Origin: JBFMFR01 sp040752025
GTDB taxonomy: Bacteria > Chloroflexota > Anaerolineae > Anaerolineales > UBA4823
Direction of reading: 5' to 3'
DNA: 48,923 nucleotides
NCBI GenBank assembly: GCA_040752025.1
Contig: JBFMFR010000054.1
Location: forward strand, 1 to 48,923
Shown: positions 25,686 to 33,971 of the stretch, in pieces
Numbering within the stretch: position 1 is the first letter of the stretch
How the letters are laid out: each line of letters begins with the position of its first letter
Position numbers and translations under genes: made by a program
Notes under the pieces: generated by a model
The model's database searches: none
Told to the model about the DNA's origin: nothing
The model's input: the letters and a program-made list of their open reading frames with translations, nothing else

Positions 25686-26939
25686 TCATGGGGCAGGCGG
25701 GAAGGAACCTGGTGGTGCATACCAATCTGCCGGGTTGATGTTGGTGGTTTCCTGGTCGGGGTTGACCGTTACGTCGATCAAGCTATGATCGGCGCAGTTG
25801 ACAGAGAGCCCACAGGGTACGGCCTGGCTGTAGCCGCCCGCGTAGGAGCCATCCAGCACGTAAGCAACCACGTGGTAAACGCCTGCGGTCAGGTTTTCGA
25901 TGATGTAAGTGCCCTGGTTCTGGACGGTCGTAACGAAATAGTACTCCCCTGTGCCAATATTGAAAGCAACCACACGCAGAGGTGGGATGCCTTCGCTGGG
26001 AAAGGAAAGCGAACCGGAGATGCTGCCGGAGAGAACTGGCGGTGCGACCGGATCGGGTGGGAAAGTCCCTGGCGGGGCATACCAATCTTTCGGGTCAACG
26101 CCTGGGGTGTCCTGGCCAGGGGTGACGGTGACATCGATCAAACTGTGATCGCTGCAATTCACGGATAGACCGCAGGGCACAGCCTGGCTGTACCCGCCTC
26201 CGGTCGCGCCGCCCTCGACGTAGGCGATCACGTGGTAGACGCCAGCCGGCAGCCCGGTGATGGTATAGGTGGTCTGGTTCTGGTTGGTTTCTACATAATA
26301 ATATTGCCCGGTGTCGCTGTTGAAAGCAACCACGCGCAAAGATGGGATGGCTTCACTGGGGAAGGAAAGCGAACCGGAAATGGTGCCGAAGACAGGCGCA
26401 GGAGCCAGTGGATCGATAGGAAAAGAACCGGGTGGGGCGTACCAGTCGCTGGGGTTGATGCCGGTGACTTCCTGGCCAGGCTCGACGGTGATCTCGACCA
26501 GGCTGTGATCCGTGCAGTTGGCAGAAAGCCCACAGCGCACTGCATGTGTATAGCCGCCTGATAGGGTCGCATCCAGGGTATAAGCGACCAGATGATATTG
26601 GCCAGCGGGAAGATCTTCGATGCGATAACTCGCCTGGTTGGGCGCGGTTTCAACGGCATAGGTTTGCCCGATGGACAGGTCGAAGGCGATGACGCGCAGC
26701 GCAGGGGTGCCCTCCGAAGGAAACGATAGGTCACCGGAGATGCTGCCAAACTGGGGAGGCGGTGTGGCAGATGGAACCTCGGTGGCGGTTGGGCCGGCGG
26801 CGATCGCGGTTTGAGTGATTTGCAATGCGGCCAGTGTAGCCACCATGTTCTGATCCGGGGTGGCGGCAGCAGGCGCACAGGCAGTAGAAAATAACAATAA
26901 CAGCATCAAGACAAGTTGGGAGGTAAAGCGGCTGTTCAA
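25686..26939 (-). CDS. Lipoprotein of three 120-residue repeats (carboxypeptidase-regulatory-like)
   Basis: A 417-residue lipoprotein with lipobox FSTAC (Cys21) and a short Ala/Thr-rich spacer, then three repeats of exactly 120 residues starting at 65, 185 and 305. Each repeat has GxISGxLSFPSE, LRVxAF, a Tyr/Gln strand, an L(P/T)AGxYHxxAY strand, GGYxxAVxCGLSxNCxDHSL, and ends DWYAPPG(S/T)FP. The first half resembles a beta-sandwich of the carboxypeptidase-regulatory/SdrD-B type, and the two Cys may bond. The start is TTG at 26939, chosen because AGGAGG is 6 bases upstream and the signal peptide begins there. The function is probably adhesive or structural. Confidence 0.75.
   Translation of the reverse strand: MNSRFTSQLVLMLLLLFSTACAPAAATPDQNMVATLAALQITQTAIAAGPTATEVPSATPPPQFGSISGDLSFPSEGTPALRVIAFDLSIGQTYAVETAPNQASYRIEDLPAGQYHLVAYTLDATLSGGYTHAVRCGLSANCTDHSLVEITVEPGQEVTGINPSDWYAPPGSFPIDPLAPAPVFGTISGSLSFPSEAIPSLRVVAFNSDTGQYYYVETNQNQTTYTITGLPAGVYHVIAYVEGGATGGGYSQAVPCGLSVNCSDHSLIDVTVTPGQDTPGVDPKDWYAPPGTFPPDPVAPPVLSGSISGSLSFPSEGIPPLRVVAFNIGTGEYYFVTTVQNQGTYIIENLTAGVYHVVAYVLDGSYAGGYSQAVPCGLSVNCADHSLIDVTVNPDQETTNINPADWYAPPGSFPPAP
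25689..26747 (-). repeat. Three tandem 360-bp coding repeats
   Basis: Unit 1 is 26747-26388, unit 2 is 26387-26028, unit 3 is 26027-25689 (21 bp short at the 3' end). The period is exactly 360 bp with no internal indel, while the units differ by many substitutions, so the duplication is old but length is conserved. Confidence 0.85.
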
Positions 26940-26994
26940 AGAAAACCTCCTGAGAAGGGGATGAATTGTATAAGTATACCGGATAATTCATCGC

Positions 26995-28056
26995 TTATTT
27001 GACGTAAATTGGATTGGAAAAAATCCAACCTCGCTGGCGTCCCATAAAATCGATGGTTGCTTCAACGCGGTAGATGCCTGGTTCCTTGGTGATGTAGGTG
27101 TTGGTCTCGCGCTTTTCCCAGGTCTGTATGCGTTTGCCATCTTTGAGCAAGTGGCATTGTGTTGGGCGGGGCAGCCGCACCTGGAAAGTGATCCCATTCC
27201 CAACGGCGATCTCCTCGCCCATGACGGCGGTTTTATCCAGGCCGGTGGCGGTGAAGCGGAAGCCGCGGGTCGAGGCAGGTAGATCATACCCGATGAAGGC
27301 GCGACCACTGGCAATGGTTTCCAAAACCAGGCGGCGGTCATGTTCTAATTCGCCTTTCGGAGGGCTGGGAAGCAGTAGATGGGTGTTGATGCAGCGGAAG
27401 TGGAATTCGTAGGGAAAGAGCGTGCGACGAAAAGGGCCCATGCTGGCGGGCAGGGCGTGAGCGTCTGAACCGCCAATGGCGACCGTGCGCTGCCCGGAAG
27501 CGAGCAGTTCGTCCCAGCGGCGCAGGGTTTCCGGGAAGGGCCCGTGGGCGACGCGTTGGGGTTGCAGGGCGTAGTAAACTGCGTGGAGTTTGCTCTTGAG
27601 CAGGGACTTGAACTCGGACATGCTGTTCCAGAGCTCGATGCCGGTGTAACCCTGCACCTGCCAGTCGACCCAGGAGATGTCGCTCTCTCCTACTGCGGGT
27701 GCGGCCGGATCAACGGGGTGGGCCAGGAAAGCCAGGCCGCCGGCTTTGCGGATGTTGTTGAGCAGACGCTGGCTATCATAAGCCAGGGTGGCAAATTCCT
27801 GATCCGCTCCGAAAACCAGGAGATGGTTCTTTTGAGGCAGGCGAGCCTGGTCGTGAATCTCTTCGCCGATGAGCATGAGTAAACGGCGCTCACCTACCCG
27901 GTAATAATCCTCGGGACCACTGACCAGGACATTATGGTCGGTGACGATGACTGCATCCAGGCCTGCTTCTGCGGCGGCGCGCACGATGCCAGCATGGTCG
28001 ATGTGCCCATCGGAGTAGACCGTATGCATGTGTAAATTGACCACGAATTCGTGCAT
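26995..28056 (-). CDS. PHP-domain metal-dependent phosphoesterase
   Basis: A 353-residue protein with an N-terminal PHP domain (1-220). Metal ligands are visible in HMHTVYSDG (9-17), VTDHN, GEEIHD, AHPVD and GGSDAH. The C-terminal 110 residues are beta-rich and end YRVEATIDFMGRQRGWIFSNPIYV, a form often seen in PHP proteins of the TrpH/CehA-McbA type. It likely hydrolyses a phosphoester; the substrate is unknown. AAAGGTAAC upstream of ATG 28056 supports the start. The gene is divergent from secG. Confidence 0.8.
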   Translation of the reverse strand: MHEFVVNLHMHTVYSDGHIDHAGIVRAAAEAGLDAVIVTDHNVLVSGPEDYYRVGERRLLMLIGEEIHDQARLPQKNHLLVFGADQEFATLAYDSQRLLNNIRKAGGLAFLAHPVDPAAPAVGESDISWVDWQVQGYTGIELWNSMSEFKSLLKSKLHAVYYALQPQRVAHGPFPETLRRWDELLASGQRTVAIGGSDAHALPASMGPFRRTLFPYEFHFRCINTHLLLPSPPKGELEHDRRLVLETIASGRAFIGYDLPASTRGFRFTATGLDKTAVMGEEIAVGNGITFQVRLPRPTQCHLLKDGKRIQTWEKRETNTYITKEPGIYRVEATIDFMGRQRGWIFSNPIYVK

Positions 28057-28072
28057 GTTACCTTTTGAGTAT

Positions 28073-28101
28073 TTGACTATTCGACTAACGGAAGGTATAA
28101 T
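28073..28101 (+). promoter_or_regulatory. secG promoter
   Basis: TTGACT (28073-28078) and TATAAT (28096-28101) with exactly 17 bp between them. Predicted start near 28108, giving a leader of about 37 nt that includes GGAGG (28135-28139). Confidence 0.75.
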
Positions 28102-28144
28102 CCCCCTGCTTAAAAATAAGCTAAGCTAATTGCAGGAGGCTCGT

Positions 28145-28366
28145 GTGGAGACTTATCTAGATATTGCCTTGATTATAACGTCAATTGCTCTGATCGCCAG
28201 TGTGATCTTGCAGAGCAAGGGCGCGGGTTTGGGCGGACTGACTGGTGCGGATACAGGCAGCGTTTTCACGGCTCGCCGAGGTGTCGAAAAAGTGTTGTTC
28301 CGGGTGACGATTGGCCTGAGCGCGCTCTTTTTCGTGCTGGCAATCGTAACTACGGTCCTCGGGTAG
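28145..28366 (+). CDS. secG: Preprotein translocase subunit SecG
   Basis: A 73-residue two-helix membrane protein matching SecG, the SecYEG partner that aids protein export. Helix 1 spans about 4-22, followed by the conserved loop LQSKGAGLGGLTGADTGSVF and helix 2 (about 52-72). The start is GTG 28145, with GGAGG 5 bases upstream; a TTG at 28130 would place the ribosome site inside the gene. A consensus promoter is present upstream. Confidence 0.92.
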   Translation: METYLDIALIITSIALIASVILQSKGAGLGGLTGADTGSVFTARRGVEKVLFRVTIGLSALFFVLAIVTTVLG

Positions 28367-28569
28367 TGCATGGATTGAAACGATCGCAGAGGCTTGCTTC
28401 TGTGATCGTCCAAATTGGAAGGTTTCGCCTAAAAAACAAGCTCCTGGAACCGTGGCGGCGAGTTAGCGCAGGCTGTAAGGTGAGAATACGTGCAGAAAAC
28501 AAGTTTCGTTGGATGTTTCGCGACTGGGCATCCGATTGGTGGAGGCTTGTTTCTGAGTTGATTCTATGA
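28366..28569 (+). CDS. Possible small basic protein bridging secG and the solute-binding protein gene
   Basis: A 67-residue frame begins with GTG sharing one base with the secG TAG stop, and ends in a TGA overlapping the next ATG as ATGA. The product is basic and rich in Arg and Trp (WRR, RWMFRDWASDWW), with no signal peptide, and I recognise no family. The ribosome site is weak. The double overlap fits an operon gene; the alternative is a 199-bp untranslated spacer with a hairpin (28381-28408). Confidence 0.3.
   Translation: MHGLKRSQRLASVIVQIGRFRLKNKLLEPWRRVSAGCKVRIRAENKFRWMFRDWASDWWRLVSELIL
28381..28408 (+). terminator. Hairpin just downstream of secG, no U tract
   Basis: An 11-bp stem with two G-U pairs (28381-28391 with 28398-28408) and a 6-nt loop starts 15 bases after the secG stop. 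Without a following T run it is at best a weak terminator or a processing/stabilising element. Confidence 0.3.
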
Positions 28570-30263
28570 GAAAGCTTCGTTGGCAACTGCTGATTGTGTT
28601 GGTCTCGCTGGTAGCGATTGCGGTGCTGCTGGTTGGGCAACAAAGGGTGGTGCTGCCGGGCGTTGAGCCGGTGGATGCGCCGGTATCTGGTGGAGTTTAT
28701 TCAGAAGCCTTGATCGGTACCCTGGGGCGGTTGAACCCAGTGCTGGATTATTACAGTCCGGCCGACCATGATGTAGATCGCCTGATTTTCAGTGGCCTGG
28801 TACGTTTCGATGACCGGGGACTGCCTCACGGCGATCTGGCCGATAGCTGGGGCATCTCGCAGGATGGCACGGTCTACAATTTTTTGATCCGGTCTCAGGC
28901 TGTCTGGCACGATGGAGAACCGGTAACCAGCGAGGATGTGATCTTCACGGTCGAGCTGCTGCGCGATGAAGCCATTCCTTTGCCGGTTGACTTGCACAAT
29001 TTCTGGAACCAGGTTGAGGTCAAGGCTCTGGATGATAGCACTTTGCAGTTTATCCTGCCTGAACCGTTCGCACCTTTCCTGGATTACCTGACTTTTGGAG
29101 TCTTGCCTGAGCACTTGCTGGGCGGCTATACCGCCGATGAAATCATCCAGGCGGAATATAACATCAAGCCGGTGGGCAGCGGCCCCTACCGTTTCCAGGG
29201 ATTGGAAGCGGAAAATGGGAACATCAAGGGCGTAGTCCTTTCGGCCTTTCAAGAATATTATGGTAGACCGGCTTACATCGATCAATTCGTGTTCCGGTAT
29301 TACCCGGATGCGCAAGCGGCCATGTCTGCTTACGAGGCAGGCGAGGTGATGGGCATCAGCCAGATCACCCAGGATGTGCTGCAAAAGGCGCTGCGAACTC
29401 CGGAACTGAACCTGTTTACCGGGCGTTTGCCGCGCCTGACTCTGATTTTCCTGAATCTAGATTCGCCGGATTTGCCTTTCTTCCAGGATATCGCTGTACG
29501 TAGAGCACTGCTGGAGGGCATCAACCGGCGCTGGATCATCGATCGCATCCTGGGCGGACAGGCGATCCTGGCGCACGCGCCGATTTTCCCCGACAATTGG
29601 GCTTATTATGAGGGCGGGGCGCGGGTTGAATACGATCCACAGCAGGCGGTTGCCGCGCTCAAGAAGGCGGGTTATACCATCCCGGCAGAAGGGGGCAATG
29701 TACGTGAAAAAGATGGCGTGAGCCTGTCTTTTGAATTGGTCTATCCAGACAGCGAACCCTACACAAAAATCGCCGAATGGGTGCAAGGGGAGTGGGAGCG
29801 CCTGGGAGTCGAAGCCAAGCTCAAAGCAGTGCCCTACGAAGAGTTGATGCAAGATTACCTGGAGCCGCGTTCGTACCAGGCGGCCCTGGTCGAATTAAAC
29901 CTGGCCCATTCGCCGGACCCGGACCCTTATCCTTTCTGGCACCAGGCCCAGGCCAACACAGGCCAAAATTACTCACAATGGGATGACCGCCAGGTGAGCG
30001 AATACCTGGAGCAAGCGCGAGTCAACGTGGATGTAGCCGACCGCACCAAGCTGTATCGAAATTTCCAGGTGCGTTTTGGGAATGATGTGCCGGCTTTGCT
30101 GTTGTATTACCCGGTGTATACCTACGCGCTGGATGCCCAGGTGAAGGGGGTAAGCATGGGCCCGTTGTACGATCCCAGCGATCGTTTCATGAACGTGACG
30201 GATTGGTACCTGCTGATCGGACGCGCCGAGCCGAAGGCGGAGACTGCCACGCCGGTCCCCTAG
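28566..30263 (+). CDS. ABC transporter solute-binding protein, family 5 (oligopeptide type)
   Basis: A 565-residue extracytoplasmic binding protein of the DppA/OppA/NikA family. An N-terminal hydrophobic helix (7-24) with no lipobox Cys suggests a membrane anchor or signal peptide. The family signature follows: GGVYSEALIG, then DRLIFSGLVRFD, LADSWGISQDGTVYNFLIR and WHDGEPVTSEDVIFT. No permease or ATPase genes follow, so this is an orphan component. The start overlaps the small frame upstream; the ribosome site is weak. Confidence 0.85.
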   Translation: MRKLRWQLLIVLVSLVAIAVLLVGQQRVVLPGVEPVDAPVSGGVYSEALIGTLGRLNPVLDYYSPADHDVDRLIFSGLVRFDDRGLPHGDLADSWGISQDGTVYNFLIRSQAVWHDGEPVTSEDVIFTVELLRDEAIPLPVDLHNFWNQVEVKALDDSTLQFILPEPFAPFLDYLTFGVLPEHLLGGYTADEIIQAEYNIKPVGSGPYRFQGLEAENGNIKGVVLSAFQEYYGRPAYIDQFVFRYYPDAQAAMSAYEAGEVMGISQITQDVLQKALRTPELNLFTGRLPRLTLIFLNLDSPDLPFFQDIAVRRALLEGINRRWIIDRILGGQAILAHAPIFPDNWAYYEGGARVEYDPQQAVAALKKAGYTIPAEGGNVREKDGVSLSFELVYPDSEPYTKIAEWVQGEWERLGVEAKLKAVPYEELMQDYLEPRSYQAALVELNLAHSPDPDPYPFWHQAQANTGQNYSQWDDRQVSEYLEQARVNVDVADRTKLYRNFQVRFGNDVPALLLYYPVYTYALDAQVKGVSMGPLYDPSDRFMNVTDWYLLIGRAEPKAETATPVP

Positions 30264-30292
30264 AAGGAACCCGGAATAGACCTGCGGCGACC

Positions 30293-32713
30293 TCAGGATG
30301 TGCGGTTGTAAATGAACCGATAGATGGTGAAGATCTCGTAGATGCTGCGGATGTAATTGCGCGTCTCAGAGAAGCCCACCAGTTCCAGATACAGGTCAGG
30401 ATCGTCGGGAGCTGATTTTTTCCATTCGAGTGCGTTGAGCGGGCCGCCGTTATACGCTGCCAGGGCAGCGTACAGATCGCCGTCGAAGGCTTTGCGCTGC
30501 CGGTCGAGGTAGTTGACGCCAAAATTCAGGCTGACGAGCGGGCGGTAGAGATCGTCGGCGGTGTAGTTTTCAGGCCAGCCCAGGTTTTTGGCAACTTCTG
30601 CACCAGTGGCTGGAATGACCTGCATCAGACCGCGGGCATCGGCGGATGAACGGACGAAGCCCTCGAAAAGGCTCTCCTGGCGCACCAGGCTGAAAAGGAA
30701 GAGGGGATGCAGATTGTACTGCTGGGCGAGGGGCATGATCAGGTCGCTGTAATATGTGCCAAAACGCAGGTGGTTGAAGTAGGCGGGGGCGCTGATGCTG
30801 GTGGCATCGTCCATCAAGGCCAGGGTGAGAACCTGGCGGGCAGCGATGATCGCCTGGCGGTAAGAGCCCAGCTCAACCAGGTAACCAGCCAGGCGGTAGG
30901 ATTGCACCGGGTCATCCTGCACGGCCAGGCGGATTTGCTCGAACTCGGCCCGGGCCTCATCGTATAAGCCCAACTCCCAAAGCTCGCGACCGCGCAATAA
31001 TCCGGGTTCGTTGGCCAAGGAACTTGGCGAAGACAGGTCTGTGCTGGGAGGCAGGTTGAATTGGGTGCGCAGCCACTCATCCGCGCGCAGTCGCTCCGCG
31101 GGTAGATCAATGACCAGATCATAGCCTTCGGGAGGCTCGAAGGGGGCGCGCCCCCAGAGCAAGTCGCGGGCGCGCTCGCTGTAGTATCCCGTGGGATCGA
31201 TCGAGGCCGTGGTTTGCCAGGTATCGCGGGCAGCTTGCTCATCGCCGAGGGCGAACTGGGCCTTGCCAAGCCAGAAATGACCCGCAGCACGATCTCCAAG
31301 CGCAACCACCACAGATAGATAGCGCTGAAAATCCGATTGGGCGGTCTGGTAATCGGACAGACGGTAGCGGGTGATGCCGGCTAAGAAGATGGCGCGTGGT
31401 GCCAGGGTATCATTGGAATATACGTTGATCAGGCGCTCCCACAGATCGGCGGCCTGCTCCAGATTCCCGGCTAGAGAAGCGTCCAGGGCGGCATCGAAGA
31501 GGAACTCGCCAGCGCGCAGGTGATCGGGAGCTTTTTCTACGAAATCCAGCAGGGTTTGTGTGGCGGTTTCATAGTCATCCAGGAAGTCCGACTGGGTGTA
31601 GGCTTTTTGTTCCCAGGCGTCATCCCAGAAGCGGTCGTCGCGATAGTTCTGGATGATCTTATCCCACTGTGCGATGGCTTCTTTGTATCCGCCGAGGGCA
31701 CGATTGGCCAGACCGTAGTAATACAGAGCGGTCCCGGGATCGGCGGGGTCGTTTTGCAGGTAATGGTCGAAGGCGGCCGCGGCGACGCCATATTGTCCGG
31801 CGAAATAATCTACCAGGCCGCGTTCCAGGTCGTCAACCTCGACTCCGGCGTCTACCAGGGCAGACAGGGCTGAGTAGGATTCGTAGGCGCGCGGGTAGTT
31901 TTGTACGGCGTCCAGGTAGGCGGCGTGGGCCTGTTCTAGCTGGTCGAGTTCCGTGTAGATCTGGCCCTTGCGCAGATCGATGAGGGCGCGGGTGTAATCG
32001 CTGGCTGTACGGAGGAAGAGATCATCATACAGACTCAAGGCTGTGTCGGTGTCTCCAGCCAGGGCATAGGCGCGGGCCATTTTGAGCTGCAGGAACTCTT
32101 TATCCAGGAGGCTGGGGGATTGCAAGGCGATGCGAAATTCTTCGGCTGCGCCGGGATAATCACCTGCTGCGAACAACAGGTCGCCCCGGCGATCTTTCAC
32201 GTAGGCGTCGATCAAGCCGGGTTGGTTGATCAGGTAGCTCAGGTAGGCATCTGCGGCTTCGCTGGGGCGGTCCTGGGCTTCATGGACCTGCGCCAGGAAG
32301 AAGTAGGCATGCGCGATTTGCGGCGTATCGGGATAATCCTGGATCATTTGCTGGAGGGTGCGGATGGCTTCGTAGTAATTCTTTTGCAGCAATTGCGTGC
32401 GCCCAAGGCCCAGCAGGGCGGCGGCGCGGGTCTCCGGCTCGGTGCTGAAGTCCAGGGCTGTCTGGTATTCTTGCAAAGCGCGCTCCCAGTCGCCGTAGAA
32501 CAAGGCCTGGTCACCGGATTGGATGCGGGCAGCCGGGATGGGCGTGGGCGTCGGGGTAGGTGATGGGCGTGGTGTGGGAGTCGAGGTTGGTGCGGGGGTG
32601 GGGGTGTTGGTGGGTGTGGCCGTTGGGCCCATCCGCCAGCCGCCAGCATCGCGCGTGCAGGCCTGCACCAACAAAGAAAGCACAATCAGGAGCATAATGG
32701 GTTTGAGTCGCAT
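30293..32713 (-). CDS. slt: Soluble-lytic-transglycosylase-type lipoprotein with TPR repeats
   Basis: An 806-residue lipoprotein: lipobox LVQAC (Cys19), a Thr/Pro linker (about 29-65), an extended alpha-helical TPR superhelix (about 70-640), and a C-terminal SLT domain. The catalytic Glu is about residue 680 in LVRQESLF; SSADARGLMQVIPATG and LAAYNGGP complete the family-1 lytic transglycosylase signature. It cleaves peptidoglycan between MurNAc and GlcNAc with anhydro-product formation. ATG 32713 was chosen because the signal peptide begins there and a promoter ends 7 bp upstream. It converges on the solute-binding protein gene with a 29-bp gap. Confidence 0.9.
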   Translation of the reverse strand: MRLKPIMLLIVLSLLVQACTRDAGGWRMGPTATPTNTPTPAPTSTPTPRPSPTPTPTPIPAARIQSGDQALFYGDWERALQEYQTALDFSTEPETRAAALLGLGRTQLLQKNYYEAIRTLQQMIQDYPDTPQIAHAYFFLAQVHEAQDRPSEAADAYLSYLINQPGLIDAYVKDRRGDLLFAAGDYPGAAEEFRIALQSPSLLDKEFLQLKMARAYALAGDTDTALSLYDDLFLRTASDYTRALIDLRKGQIYTELDQLEQAHAAYLDAVQNYPRAYESYSALSALVDAGVEVDDLERGLVDYFAGQYGVAAAAFDHYLQNDPADPGTALYYYGLANRALGGYKEAIAQWDKIIQNYRDDRFWDDAWEQKAYTQSDFLDDYETATQTLLDFVEKAPDHLRAGEFLFDAALDASLAGNLEQAADLWERLINVYSNDTLAPRAIFLAGITRYRLSDYQTAQSDFQRYLSVVVALGDRAAGHFWLGKAQFALGDEQAARDTWQTTASIDPTGYYSERARDLLWGRAPFEPPEGYDLVIDLPAERLRADEWLRTQFNLPPSTDLSSPSSLANEPGLLRGRELWELGLYDEARAEFEQIRLAVQDDPVQSYRLAGYLVELGSYRQAIIAARQVLTLALMDDATSISAPAYFNHLRFGTYYSDLIMPLAQQYNLHPLFLFSLVRQESLFEGFVRSSADARGLMQVIPATGAEVAKNLGWPENYTADDLYRPLVSLNFGVNYLDRQRKAFDGDLYAALAAYNGGPLNALEWKKSAPDDPDLYLELVGFSETRNYIRSIYEIFTIYRFIYNRTS

Positions 32714-32720
32714 GAAGCTG

Positions 32721-32749
32721 ACTATACCTGAGGCTGGAAATCGTGTCAA
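32721..32749 (-). promoter_or_regulatory. slt promoter, leaderless arrangement
   Basis: On the minus strand TTGACA (32744-32749), a 17-bp spacer, and TATAGT (32721-32726). The ATG (32711-32713) is only 7 bases past the -10, so the predicted first transcribed base is at or next to the start codon. Confidence 0.7.
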
Positions 32750-32779
32750 TGTCCGAAGCGCGCATGCGCGCGGATTCCT

Positions 32780-32808
32780 TTGACAAACAGGCTTTTGCAT
32801 GTTACACT
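32780..32808 (+). promoter_or_regulatory. mtnA operon promoter
   Basis: TTGACA (32780-32785), 17-bp spacer, TACACT (32803-32808). Predicted start is around 32812-32815, some 105 bp before the mtnA ATG. It is back to back with the slt promoter. Confidence 0.75.
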
Positions 32809-32826
32809 CTCAACGCTCCAAATCCG

Positions 32827-32855
32827 AAACGCTCTCCCCCCAGAGAGCGTTTTTT
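32827..32855 (+). terminator. Intrinsic terminator in the mtnA leader (attenuator candidate)
   Basis: AAACGCTCT (32827-32835) pairs with AGAGCGTTT (32844-32852) around an 8-nt C-rich loop and runs into TTTTTT (32850-32855). It lies only about 12 bases after the predicted start site and 64 bases before mtnA. A second AACGCTC copy at 32812-32818 could compete for the same 3' arm. Confidence 0.7.
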
Positions 32856-32918
32856 GCGGGCGTTTTTGTCGCTAACCGTCAACGGAAAAGAAATCGATCG
32901 AAGAATGGTTTAGGGTAA

Positions 32919-33971
32919 ATGCGGACTGTAGAATGGGATGAAATCAAGGACTGCGTGCGCATGATCGACCAGCGCGTGCTGCCGGGCGAATTCGTGGTGC
33001 AGAGCTACACGGATTACCAGCAAGTGGCAGCCGCGATTCGCGATATGGTCGTGCGCGGTGCGCCGGCGATCGGCGCTACGGCTGGATTCGGCCTGGCGCT
33101 GGCGGCGCAGCGATCCGGGGCGAGGGATGTGACTGAACTGCGATCCGACCTGGAGCAGGCCGCCCAGGTCTTGCAGGCGGCGCGGCCAACGGCAGTCAAC
33201 CTGACCTGGGCTTTGAAACGCATGCTGGATAAATCCAGGCAGGTGGACGACCTGGGCGGGGTCGATGAGCTTCGCCAGGTGATGCTGGCGGAGGCGCAGC
33301 GCATTGCTGATGAGGATGTAGCGATCAACCAGCGCATGGCCCGGAATGGGGCGGTGCTGATCGACGATGGCGACACCATCATCCATCACTGTAACACCGG
33401 TGCGCTGGCGACTGTGGATTGGGGCACGGCCCTGGGGGTGGTGCGCATGGCGCACGAGTTGGGTAAGCACGTGCATGTGCTGGTGGACGAGACGCGCCCA
33501 CGCTTACAAGGGGCGCGCCTGACGGCCTGGGAACTGCAGCAGTATGGCATCCCCTATGAAATCATCTCGGATAACGCTGCGGGGTACTTCTTGCGCTCTG
33601 GGCAGGTGCAGAAAGTCTTTTTCGGCGGCGACCGCATGGCGGCGAACGGGGATGTGGCCAACAAGATCGGCACGTATATGCTGGCCCTGGCTGCTCACGA
33701 TAACGGCGTGCCGGCTTATTCGGTCGTACCGACCTCTACGATTGATCTCTCGCTGGCGCATGGTGGCTTGATCCCCATCGAAGAGCGCGACGCCAGCGAA
33801 GTGTTGAACATCCAGGCCAATGGGCAGCCGGTGTCCCCGCAAGGGGCGAAAGCGCGCAACCCGGCCTTCGACGTCACACCTCATCGTTTGTTAACGGCGA
33901 TTGTCACCGAGAACGGCGTGGTCTACCCGCCCTTCGAAGAAAACTTGCGTAAGGTAGTTGCAGAAGTATGA
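32919..33971 (+). CDS. mtnA: S-methyl-5-thioribose-1-phosphate isomerase
   Basis: A 350-residue aldose-ketose isomerase of methionine salvage (eIF2B-like fold), converting methylthioribose-1-phosphate to methylthioribulose-1-phosphate. Conserved blocks are RGAPAIG (46-52), HHCNTGALAT with catalytic Cys158, DETRPRLQGARLTAWEL (190-206), and GGDRMAANGD with catalytic Asp238; PTSTIDLSLAHG follows. Length is standard. It heads an operon with an adenosine-kinase-like gene (ATGA overlap) and ahcY, tying MTA salvage to the methyl cycle. The ribosome site is weak (AGGGTAA). Confidence 0.93.
   Translation: MRTVEWDEIKDCVRMIDQRVLPGEFVVQSYTDYQQVAAAIRDMVVRGAPAIGATAGFGLALAAQRSGARDVTELRSDLEQAAQVLQAARPTAVNLTWALKRMLDKSRQVDDLGGVDELRQVMLAEAQRIADEDVAINQRMARNGAVLIDDGDTIIHHCNTGALATVDWGTALGVVRMAHELGKHVHVLVDETRPRLQGARLTAWELQQYGIPYEIISDNAAGYFLRSGQVQKVFFGGDRMAANGDVANKIGTYMLALAAHDNGVPAYSVVPTSTIDLSLAHGGLIPIEERDASEVLNIQANGQPVSPQGAKARNPAFDVTPHRLLTAIVTENGVVYPPFEENLRKVVAEV

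Noticed and set aside
28373..28381. GATTGAAAC, resembling the 3' end of many CRISPR repeats
   Set aside because: Only one copy is present, with no spaced repetition or cas genes.
32815..32918. SAM-riboswitch idea for the mtnA leader
   Set aside because: The leader is about 105 nt and lacks the multi-helix core; only a terminator hairpin and no aptamer could be drawn.
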